Assembly (NCBI GenBank): GCA_002726235.1
Contig: PBSN01000012.1
Location: forward strand, 1 to 39,306
Length of the DNA: 39,306 nucleotides
DNA from: Nitrospiraceae bacterium
Lineage (GTDB): Bacteria > Nitrospirota > Nitrospiria > Nitrospirales > UBA2166
Direction of reading: 5' to 3'
Shown: one piece after another, positions 24,747 through 32,098 of the stretch
How positions within the stretch are numbered: position 1 is the stretch's first letter
Layout: the number at the start of each line of letters is the position of its first letter
Program-made: the position numbers and the translations under genes
Notes under the pieces: generated by a model
The model's input: the letters and a program-made list of their open reading frames with translations, nothing else
What the model was told of the DNA's origin: nothing
Databases searched by the model: none

Positions 24747-25934
24747 TTATCTGAGTGCGTTAACGGTATTTAGCCCAACCTTGCCGTCGACTACCATTCC
24801 CTTCTGCTTTTGGAAGGTTCTGACGGCACGATCGGTTTCCTTGCCAAAAATACCGTCGATGCGATCAGCTGGAAATCCGAGGGCGCGTTGTAGCGCAGCA
24901 ACATCCTCTCCGCGCATGAGTGGCGTCTTCAGAAATAAAATGCGGTTTTGCTGTAGTGAAGTCCGCTGTTTACGCGCTTCATATTTGGTGTGAATTGCTT
25001 GTGTCTGTGCTTTGATTTTGCGTTCCAATCTCTGGATGTGGTCGTCTTCAACGGCGGTGATGCGATCTGTGGCATCATCCGATGAATCTTCTTGTTCCAA
25101 AGGTTGTTGCTGTATTTTTGATGAGACCATTTGTTCTGGACGAGAGGGAGGTGTCTCTACTGTGGGTGGGTGTATCGGTTTTGATTTCTGTAACGTTGTG
25201 TTCATGGGGAGTAATTGGCCAATACTGGACGGTCCTTCACTGGCCATATTTGTTGCCAATGGTGTGGCTGATGACTGGATAGAGGTGTAGTCGATGATAA
25301 TCTCTTTTCTTTCCTGTCCGAAGAAGTGCTTGCCAAAACCGACGAAATGTTCCTTCCTGGTAAAACTCAGATCATATGTCTGAGGGCGTATCGCTGACGG
25401 GTGAGGGGATACATATGTCCTTCCGCAGAGTGAACTCGGACTATTATCAGCGTCAATCGATTGAAAACAGTTGAGGGTGAGGTGGAGCGTATTTTCTTTA
25501 ACGAACATTTCTCCCGCCGTGACCTCATAGCGGTTTCCGACCGGATTGATCATTGCAAAAATGACACGTTCCTGTGGTGTGGCTTGCAGAAAAGCCTTAT
25601 GGATGTGGGGTGCGAAGAGCGTGATGTCGTGTTTGGAAAAGACCCTCATCTGTTTGGCGGGTCCCTTAAACGCGTGCTGAAAAAATGACCGATGTTCTTC
25701 AACGCGTGTTGAGTCGAAAATGGTGTGGATCTGGCCCGTCTCAATGTCTATCGGATGGGTATAGCGGCGGGGGTCATCTGGTCCCCCAATGCTTCGATCA
25801 AGATCCAGACGCACAAGGTACGGGTCGCCTTGAAAAATGATTGTAGGGGGCATCTTTATTCCGGCGCATCCGGTGATGAGAAGGGTGGCTAGGATGACGA
25901 CGACGCGTTGAAAAGATGGGAGCAATACCATCAT
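24747..25934 (-). CDS. Lipoprotein with C-terminal peptidoglycan-binding domain
   Basis: An upstream start at 25982 exists, but the ATG at 25934 follows GGAGG by 7 nt and begins the signal peptide, so it is preferred (395 residues). The lipobox is ITGC (C23). The middle contains a beta-rich region, then a Pro/Gln/Ser-rich stretch and a charged coiled-coil-like segment (DDHIQRLERKIKAQTQAIH). The last 60 residues form a PG_binding_1 module (GEDVAALQRALGFPADRIDG, FGKETDRAVRTFQKQKG). It should tether the envelope lipid layer to peptidoglycan. The upstream domain is not recognised. It lies between pyrD and the glycosyltransferase on the same strand. Confidence 0.82.
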   Translation of the reverse strand: MMVLLPSFQRVVVILATLLITGCAGIKMPPTIIFQGDPYLVRLDLDRSIGGPDDPRRYTHPIDIETGQIHTIFDSTRVEEHRSFFQHAFKGPAKQMRVFSKHDITLFAPHIHKAFLQATPQERVIFAMINPVGNRYEVTAGEMFVKENTLHLTLNCFQSIDADNSPSSLCGRTYVSPHPSAIRPQTYDLSFTRKEHFVGFGKHFFGQERKEIIIDYTSIQSSATPLATNMASEGPSSIGQLLPMNTTLQKSKPIHPPTVETPPSRPEQMVSSKIQQQPLEQEDSSDDATDRITAVEDDHIQRLERKIKAQTQAIHTKYEARKQRTSLQQNRILFLKTPLMRGEDVAALQRALGFPADRIDGIFGKETDRAVRTFQKQKGMVVDGKVGLNTVNALR

Positions 25935-25994
25935 CAGCTCTCCTCCAGTTATAGATTTATGAGGGATGGGGCTACGTGCCAAAACGAGAGGGTT

Positions 25995-26921
25995 TCAGAA
26001 CTCTTTAAGCCTTCCCACAGCCTCTGTGGCTGAGCGAAGACCTTTCCTCTCGACAATGGTCGTGAGTTCCTGCTCAAGTCGGACAAACACTTGCGGGCCT
26101 TCTTCGACGAATGCGGTGCCAATCTGTACTGCCGATGCGCCTGCTAGTAGGTGCTCATAGATATCCTGTCCAGTTTCAATGCCACCCACGCCGATGATTG
26201 GGATATGGCCCTGAAATCTGAGGGCAAAGGCCCGAACATTTGCCAGCGCGACGGGCTTGATAATAGCTCCACCTAGTCCTCCAAATCCACCTTTAGGTTT
26301 AATGATGACGGCATCTGTTTCTGGATTGATGACCAGTCCATTGCCTATTGAGTTGATTACGGAGATGAAGTTAACGCCACATCGCTTGAGGATTGTTGCC
26401 ATGTGGTCGTGGTGAGCGGGATCGAAGTATGGAGGAAGTTTTGCGCCCATCGGACGATTTACCACGTTTCGAATTCGGGTGAGGAGTTGCTCTGCAGTTT
26501 CGAAGTCGTATGCGATTTGAGGATGTCCCTCGATGTTTGGGCAGGAGAGGTTGATTTCCATCAGGTCAGGTTTTACAGCATCAATTGCCGTTGCAATGTC
26601 AAGAAACTCAGCGGGGCTGAAACCTGCGATGCTCGCAATGACAGGTTTCTTGAATTCCTTGAGACGGGGAATGAGGTCGACATATGCCTGATATCCGAGA
26701 TTCGGGAGTCCCATTGAGTTGATCGAACCGTGTGGGAACGTGACATATCGTGGGGTTGGGTTTCCGTCTCGTGCATTGAGTGTCATCGACTTTGTCACGA
26801 TGGCACCTGATCGCGAATTTCCAATTGCCTCAAGCTCTTCAGCGGTCACACAACGAGCACCAGCGGCATTCATGATGCAAGTAGGGAATGTGATACCAGC
26901 AATTTCAACAGTAGGGTTCAT
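25995..26921 (-). CDS. pyrD: Dihydroorotate dehydrogenase, class 1 (1A-like)
   Basis: The product has 308 residues and no N-terminal membrane helix, so it is a class 1 cytosolic enzyme. The catalytic cysteine is C127 in INLSCPN, the class 1 base, and the following IEGHPQIAYDFE matches the class 1A consensus. FMN-binding features include KSMT near 44-47, NSMGLPN, and the C-terminal GVGGIETGQD plus GASAVQIGTAF. It oxidises dihydroorotate to orotate in pyrimidine synthesis. Class 1A enzymes use fumarate, and no PyrK-type partner lies next to it. It is 30 bp downstream of coaBC. Confidence 0.92.
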   Translation of the reverse strand: MNPTVEIAGITFPTCIMNAAGARCVTAEELEAIGNSRSGAIVTKSMTLNARDGNPTPRYVTFPHGSINSMGLPNLGYQAYVDLIPRLKEFKKPVIASIAGFSPAEFLDIATAIDAVKPDLMEINLSCPNIEGHPQIAYDFETAEQLLTRIRNVVNRPMGAKLPPYFDPAHHDHMATILKRCGVNFISVINSIGNGLVINPETDAVIIKPKGGFGGLGGAIIKPVALANVRAFALRFQGHIPIIGVGGIETGQDIYEHLLAGASAVQIGTAFVEEGPQVFVRLEQELTTIVERKGLRSATEAVGRLKEF

Positions 26922-26951
26922 GCTCTTGGGTCCTGACTTTTCATGAGGCGC

Positions 26952-28163
26952 TCACTGGCGGTTGTCTAAGCAGACCCGGATGAGATCGAGGATTTTCATG
27001 GCCATTCCACGTTTGGGCATCAGAGGCATATCTTCAACAATGCCGTGCGCATCTAAGACAATGGCTGCATTGGTATCGGAGCCAAATCCAGCGTCGGGTT
27101 GGGTGACATCGTTTGCAACGATCATGTCGAGCCCTTTCTCCTTAAGCTTTCGTGTGGCTTCTTCAATGAGGTTTTCCGTTTCTGCTGCAAATCCCACCAT
27201 GAATTGCCCGGTTTTTTTTGCGGCCAAGTTGCCCACAATATCTGGGGTTAGAGATAACGCGAGTGACAAGTGCTTTTGTCCTTGTTTTTTGAGCTTGGTT
27301 TCTGCAGGGTGAGTGAGTCGGTAGTCTGCAACGGCCGCGGCCATGATGACAACCGTTGCGCGTGCAAAATGTTTGTGCACTTCATCCTGCATTTCCTCAG
27401 CCGTTGAAACCGATATGGTGTGAACGCCTGGTGGTGGTGTGAGGGATGTCGGCCCCGTAATGAAGGTGACTTGGGCTCCTCGTTTCTGGGCAGATTGTGC
27501 CAGAGCGTATCCCATTTTTCCCGACGATCGGTTTGTGATATATCGAACTGGATCAATTGCCTCGTGTGTCGGTCCGGCAGTGATCAACAGCACTTCGTTG
27601 TGATAGTCACCAGGCATCGTGAGCAGGGAGATGATTGACGACATGATTGTCTCTTCGGATGGGAACCGGCCCCATCCAATATGTCCAGAAGCGAGAGTGC
27701 CAAATTCCGGATCGAGGACCTCCACGCCAGTCTCGCGTAGGGTTTTCACATTTTGCTGGACCAGCGGATGTTGCCACATGCCCCCATCCATGGCTGGGAC
27801 AAGTAATAGCGGTGCATGTGACGCGAGGATAAGCGTAGACAACAAGTCATCGGCTAGCCCTTGTGCAAAGCGCCCTATCAAATTTGCTGTCGCGGGACTA
27901 ACCAAGATGAGATCTGCAGTTTCTGCCAGTCTGAGGTGAGTCATATTGTCGTCAGTGGCAAACAAATCGGTATGGACTGGATGACCGGATAAGGTTTGAA
28001 AGGTGAGAGGAGTGATAAATTGACGGGCGGACGCCGTCATCACTACTTCCACGTCAGCGCCTAGGTCAGTAAGTCGTCGAAGCAGAAGGATTGCCTTATA
28101 TGCGGCAATGCTCCCACCCACTCCGAGCACGATACGCTTTCCAAATAGTTGTTTTGTGGTCAC
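26952..28163 (-). CDS. coaBC: Bifunctional phosphopantothenoylcysteine decarboxylase / phosphopantothenate-cysteine ligase
   Basis: The product has 403 residues with a GTG start. The N-terminal CoaC domain has the flavin-binding VGGSIAAYK (15-23), the active-site histidine in MTHLRLAETAD, SPATANLIGRFAQG and a substrate clamp reading PAMDGGMW, where many enzymes have PAMN. The C-terminal CoaB domain shows ITAGPTHEAIDPVRYITNRS, SSGKMGYALA, KKQG and VGFAAET, followed by the MIVANDV motif. It catalyses two successive steps of coenzyme A synthesis. There is no clear Shine-Dalgarno. It heads a minus-strand block with pyrD 30 bp downstream. Confidence 0.94.
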   Translation of the reverse strand: MTTKQLFGKRIVLGVGGSIAAYKAILLLRRLTDLGADVEVVMTASARQFITPLTFQTLSGHPVHTDLFATDDNMTHLRLAETADLILVSPATANLIGRFAQGLADDLLSTLILASHAPLLLVPAMDGGMWQHPLVQQNVKTLRETGVEVLDPEFGTLASGHIGWGRFPSEETIMSSIISLLTMPGDYHNEVLLITAGPTHEAIDPVRYITNRSSGKMGYALAQSAQKRGAQVTFITGPTSLTPPPGVHTISVSTAEEMQDEVHKHFARATVVIMAAAVADYRLTHPAETKLKKQGQKHLSLALSLTPDIVGNLAAKKTGQFMVGFAAETENLIEEATRKLKEKGLDMIVANDVTQPDAGFGSDTNAAIVLDAHGIVEDMPLMPKRGMAMKILDLIRVCLDNRQ

Positions 28164-28447
28164 TCGAGGGGTTCGACCGTGGTGTGAAAATGAGCAAATC
28201 AGAGCAATGCTGGTCTAACCACACACTATATCAACCATGTTCCATTGAGGTCAAAGTCGGAGTCCTCTTGCACCGTTTTTGGAGCAGACGAGCATTGCTG
28301 CATTAAGTAAACTAAGATTGGGACGCAGCTTGACGGGGATTGAACGGTTTGATTCAATGATAATAGCAATCAAGAGCGTTTTCGGCGGAGAATTGGGATA
28401 TTGCTACCGCAACACTTGGAAGTTGATTTTGTGACTGGAGGAATGTT
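28164..28447. other. Divergent promoter region between coaBC and the binding protein
   Basis: The 284-bp region separates the minus-strand coaBC from the plus-strand binding-protein gene. Apart from the Fur-like sequence listed separately I see no structured RNA or terminator. Confidence 0.4.
28353..28371. promoter_or_regulatory. Weak Fur-box-like sequence
   Basis: The core AATGATAAT (28356-28364) matches the centre of the Fur consensus, but the outer arms match poorly (about 12 of 19 positions). Its place about 80 bp before a ferric-iron-type binding protein makes it plausible but unproven. Confidence 0.28.
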
Positions 28448-29449
28448 GTGAGGTGTACTATCAGGATGACCACGGTTATTGTGGCCGGGGTGATGCTTTT
28501 TTTGGCGACGGTCCCAGTGTTTGGGGCCGACATGATTTTGTATTCTGGGAGAAAAGAAAAGGCCATCAAGCCGGTGGCAGATGCCTTTACCGCAAAGACT
28601 GGTATTACGATTGCTCTCAAAACTGGAAAAACCTCAGGGTTGGCGAACACTCTTCTTCTTGAAAAGCGTAGACCGCGTGCGGATGTGTTCATCGCAACTG
28701 TGGGTGGTGTGATGGAGATCTTGGCCGAGAAAGGTGTGTTGTCTTCCTATAGCTCCTTGGCGACGGAACGATTGCCGGCGGAATTTAAAAGTGCATCGGG
28801 GCATTGGGCTGGGATTTCGGGGCGGGCGAGGATCATCATTTACAATACTGAGCTCGTTGCCACAGATGATGTTCCACAATCGGTGTTCGAACTGGTTGAT
28901 CCTAAATGGCAGGGAAAGGTTGCCGTGGCTGGGACGAGAGAGCGAACCACTCTGAGTTGGGCTTCTTGGCTTGTTCATGAAAGGGGCAAAGATTCGATCC
29001 AAAAGTATTTTCAGCAACTAGGATTGAATGGTCTCACAATCCTGTCTGACAATTCTGAGGTGTGGCGTGGGGTAGGACGAGGAGAGTTTGTGATTGGACT
29101 GACGAACTCTCCAAACTCTCATTTGGCTGTTAAGGCGGGATTGCCGGTTGGTGAAGTGTATCCCGATCAGGATACGATTGGCACGTTGGTCAATCTTAAT
29201 GCCATCGCGGTCGTTCAGGGTGCTCCACATCCTGAGAAGGCGAAGCGATTTGTCGATTTCGTGCTTTCGCCCAACGGACAACGATTGTTGGTTGAAAATG
29301 CCTATGAGATCCCATTACTGGCAAACGTTGACTCCGGATCGGTGAAACCACTTTCAGCGATGAAAACACCGTCAATCACCGTCCGTAGCCTTGCCGCAGC
29401 CGCCGACTCTACGATGGATCTTCTCCGAAACATCGACCCACGCTGGTAA
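28448..29449 (+). CDS. Periplasmic binding protein, ferric-iron (FbpA/AfuA) type
   Basis: The product has 333 residues. The GTG start at 28448 follows GGAGG by 8 nt, and an in-frame ATG at 28466 is the alternative. The signal peptide ends VFGA, and the mature protein begins DMILYSGRKEKAI, typical of iron(III)/2-aminoethylphosphonate-type solute-binding proteins. The two-lobe fold is supported by YNTELV (about 137), DPKWQGKVAVAG and the C-terminal SPNGQRLLVENAYEIPL. It would bind ferric iron or a related anion in the periplasm. No permease or ATPase gene is adjacent, so it is an orphan here. The classical tandem tyrosine ligands are not obvious, so the ligand is uncertain. Confidence 0.85.
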   Translation: MRCTIRMTTVIVAGVMLFLATVPVFGADMILYSGRKEKAIKPVADAFTAKTGITIALKTGKTSGLANTLLLEKRRPRADVFIATVGGVMEILAEKGVLSSYSSLATERLPAEFKSASGHWAGISGRARIIIYNTELVATDDVPQSVFELVDPKWQGKVAVAGTRERTTLSWASWLVHERGKDSIQKYFQQLGLNGLTILSDNSEVWRGVGRGEFVIGLTNSPNSHLAVKAGLPVGEVYPDQDTIGTLVNLNAIAVVQGAPHPEKAKRFVDFVLSPNGQRLLVENAYEIPLLANVDSGSVKPLSAMKTPSITVRSLAAAADSTMDLLRNIDPRW

Positions 29450-29602
29450 ACCTGGTTTTGCTATGTGGGGCTTTCGACCGGTATTTCAGCGTATCCTTCT
29501 GTTCCGACTCTACCATGGAACCGAGGCGTTTAACACCGTACAATGCCACGTTCGGTCAAGGGATGAGGATGTTATGAATAGAACCTTATGTGAGAGGGCA
29601 TC

Positions 29603-30679
29603 GTGTCTAAACTAATGTGGCCAGTGGCGATTGGGGGTGTTTGTGCGGTTGTGACGTGGATTGTCTCTGGGATGCTCCACTTTCCTCTGATCTTTCAATG
29701 GATGTTCATGTTCTATATCGCGCTTGGGACAGGGGTGTTTCTCTTGCTCGCGGCGCCGGAGCTTCCCCTATTGCGTACTGGGAAAGCGATCGTAGGGCTT
29801 GTCGCATTTTATCTCTTCACTTCGGGGGTTTTTTTAGCGGGTGGTGCAATTCTTCCTCAATTCGATCCGACGGTTGAACAGGAGAAGATCAATAAAATTC
29901 TGAAACATCGGCGCGCGCAATTTGAGGCGCCGGATAACACTGAACAACTTCTTAAGAAAGCTCAAGTTTTGTCAGTGCAAGCCAACGACTTGATGGGACG
30001 TGTTGCAAAATTGCAAGGTACGGCTGCCCCCATTCTTGTTGCTTCGGCGGGGGCAACGCTTTCTCCTGTTGAACGAGGCAAGGAAGTCTACAACCTCTAT
30101 GAGTGTTACAATTGCCATAAAATTGGAGGTGAAGGGGGAACCAAGAAACGCGGGCCTGAAATGGGCAATCTTGGCAATCTTCTCACTCCAAAGCAAATCA
30201 TTAAGAAGATCCTGAGTACGAAGGCCGATCCGTACTTCTACGCGGAGGGGTTTGAAAAAGAACACAAGAAGGGGTTGATGCCGGAAAAATACCGCGAGCT
30301 GATGACCGAGGAGGAATTGAGTACTCTCGCGGCGTACTTAATGACACTTAAGAACCCGGCCCATAAAACACCTAAGCCTATCTTCCTGAAGGACGAAGTG
30401 GAACATGGATTCACGGTGTACGGTTATGTTCGAGACGTGAATGGTCAGCCGGTGCCGAATATGAAGGTTGCGGCTCGGCCTTCCACAGCCGGCAGCCACG
30501 CTGCCTCAGCCACCACGAATAAGGATGGGTATTATGAGGCCTTCATCCATCTCCACAATACGGATGCAGGTGCGCTCATTCGCTTGTCGGTTCGCAACCA
30601 GAAGAAAGAACTTCGTGCTGACTTTGACCCATTGGATAAAACAACCAAACGTCAGGCGACCGTGGATTTCACACTATAA
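29603..30679 (+). CDS. Membrane-anchored cytochrome c with carboxypeptidase-regulatory-like C-terminal domain
   Basis: The product has 358 residues from a GTG start preceded by GAGAGGG. Three hydrophobic helices (about 5-24, 30-50, 62-82) are followed by a charged linker. A single c-type haem site, C168-Y-N-C171-H172, has the distal methionine M226 in GLMPEKY, a class I monohaem layout. Residues 265-358 are a beta-sandwich of the carboxypeptidase-regulatory type (FTVYGYVRDVNGQPVPNMKV, TNKDGYYEAF). It probably carries electrons on the outer face of the inner membrane. The redox partner is not in the window. It is followed by the tandem exported paralogs after 191 bp. Confidence 0.88.
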   Translation: MSKLMWPVAIGGVCAVVTWIVSGMLHFPLIFQWMFMFYIALGTGVFLLLAAPELPLLRTGKAIVGLVAFYLFTSGVFLAGGAILPQFDPTVEQEKINKILKHRRAQFEAPDNTEQLLKKAQVLSVQANDLMGRVAKLQGTAAPILVASAGATLSPVERGKEVYNLYECYNCHKIGGEGGTKKRGPEMGNLGNLLTPKQIIKKILSTKADPYFYAEGFEKEHKKGLMPEKYRELMTEEELSTLAAYLMTLKNPAHKTPKPIFLKDEVEHGFTVYGYVRDVNGQPVPNMKVAARPSTAGSHAASATTNKDGYYEAFIHLHNTDAGALIRLSVRNQKKELRADFDPLDKTTKRQATVDFTL

Positions 30680-30870
30680 CCCTGCAATAGCATGGTAGAA
30701 AAGATAGTAAAAATCTCACTGCAATTGGAAGCAAAAAATGGTATGTACAGAACTCTTGCCACGTCACCGGTTTGAATACTTGCGGAACGGATGATTCGTC
30801 GAAGGAGTGAAGGAGCGTGGATGGGCAGTGTGTTACCTGCCTCAAATAATTATGCGAAGGAGGCTCTGAA

Positions 30871-31437
30871 ATGAGAATAGGGACTGTGATCGCAGGATTG
30901 GCGGTGCTGGTTATCTTGGCACCAATTTCGTTTGCCGACGAGGGGCACAACGGCCATGGGAAAATGGGTGCTGCTGGGCCTGTGTCGTCTGAAGCTCTTC
31001 GAGATGTCGGAATAGCCATTGCAAATATGGCCATGGGATGTGCGGTGGAGTGTGGGCTTGAAACCTTCGAACCTTTCAGCCCAGCTCAGCCTAACCACTT
31101 GTGGATTAAGGCAAGCGATAACTACGTATGGTTCCTTCATTTCAACAAGCCTCGGAACCATAAGGCGGCAAAGGTGGTATTCGTTGGAGACGGCGTGAAG
31201 GGGCGTTTTTGTTCCGAGGATCAGCCAGATGGTGGAAAGACGGGTTTTGTTCATTTCCACAGAGCGGAGACATCGGCGGGTGCCATGGGTCATGGTGGCA
31301 AGCCTGGGACTGATGGCTGGTGGCTTCGCCATGTTGCGGTCGGAAAGTCTGAGATGAAAATGAAAGGGATGTCGATGCAGTTTGTGCCTGGGCTTGCGAT
31401 GAAATTTCCGCCGACTCCAGCACCGTCATGCTCATAA
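30871..31437 (+). CDS. Exported protein of unknown family, tandem paralog 1
   Basis: The product has 188 residues. AAGGAGG lies 7 nt before the ATG. A signal peptide ends near SFA-DEGH, and the mature N-terminus is His-rich (DEGHNGHGKMG). The core has FSPAQPNHLWIKASDNYVWF, then FLHFNKP, a central GRFCSEDQPDGGKTGF and VHFHR, and GHGGKPGTDGWWLRHVAV. The C-terminus is Met/Pro-rich and ends PSCS. I do not recognise the family. The His, Met and Cys content would suit metal or haem contact in the periplasm. Compared with its neighbour at 31505 it has an extra MGCAVEC segment near residue 50. The pair arose by duplication. Confidence 0.78.
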   Translation: MRIGTVIAGLAVLVILAPISFADEGHNGHGKMGAAGPVSSEALRDVGIAIANMAMGCAVECGLETFEPFSPAQPNHLWIKASDNYVWFLHFNKPRNHKAAKVVFVGDGVKGRFCSEDQPDGGKTGFVHFHRAETSAGAMGHGGKPGTDGWWLRHVAVGKSEMKMKGMSMQFVPGLAMKFPPTPAPSCS

Positions 31438-31504
31438 AGTATGGCTTGAGTACCCCTCAGAGATTCTCACTGAAGATTCTATTCGCAGAAGAAGGAGAAA
31501 CGTC

Positions 31505-32098
31505 ATGAATTCAGGAATTCGTCGCAGTGGCATTGTCTTCGTCATTCTGGTTGCAGCCTGTGGCCTCTTCGCATCAGGGAGTGTTGCCGATGAAGGGCAT
31601 GGTGGGCATTCCAGCATGAGTGGTCCCGTTCCCTCGTGGACGGCGATGCAGGCTGTTGGTGAAACGCTGGCCAAAGTCTATGACTTCAAACCCTTCAGCC
31701 CAGCTCAGCCCAACCACTTGTGGATGAAGGCGTCAGACAACTATGCAACTTTCCTGCACTTTAATAAGCCTTTTTCTAAGAAAGGCGCAAAGCTCGTTTT
31801 TGTCGGTGATGCTGTGAAGGGGCGGTTTTGTTCCGAGGATCAGCCGGATGGCGGAAAGACGGGCTTTGTTCATTTCCACAGAGCAGTGACGTCGGCAGGT
31901 GTCATGGGTCATGGTGGCAAGCCTGGAACTGATGGCTGGTGGCTTCGCCATGTTGCGGTTCGTCATGCTCCAATGAAAAATCCGAAGACAATGAAGAAAA
32001 TGATAGTCAAGCCTGGCTTGGCCATGATGTTCATGCCGACAAAGGCGCCAGCTTGCTCTTCTTCGGGGAAAGGACCTCTGCTTCCATTACCGGAATGA
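31505..32098 (+). CDS. Exported protein of unknown family, tandem paralog 2, overlapping the fusion enzyme
   Basis: The product has 197 residues, with AGAAGGAG before the ATG. The signal peptide carries a possible lipobox VAAC but is also cleavable at SVA-DEG. The mature part starts DEGHGGHSSM and shares the core with paralog 1: FSPAQPNHLWMKASDNY, FLHFNKP, GRFCSEDQPDGGKTGF, VHFHRA and GHGGKPGTDGWWLRHVAV. Its C-terminal tail is longer, basic and proline-rich after PACSS. The stop TGA overlaps the ATG of the fusion enzyme (ATGA, 32095-32098), strong evidence for co-translation. It may be a partner or substrate of that enzyme, but this is inference. Confidence 0.8.
   Translation: MNSGIRRSGIVFVILVAACGLFASGSVADEGHGGHSSMSGPVPSWTAMQAVGETLAKVYDFKPFSPAQPNHLWMKASDNYATFLHFNKPFSKKGAKLVFVGDAVKGRFCSEDQPDGGKTGFVHFHRAVTSAGVMGHGGKPGTDGWWLRHVAVRHAPMKNPKTMKKMIVKPGLAMMFMPTKAPACSSSGKGPLLPLPE

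Noticed and set aside
31939-32094. Upstream extension of the fusion enzyme with a Cys-rich head
   Set aside because: This stretch is coding for the exported paralog in another frame, and the ATGA overlap provides a natural start at 32095.
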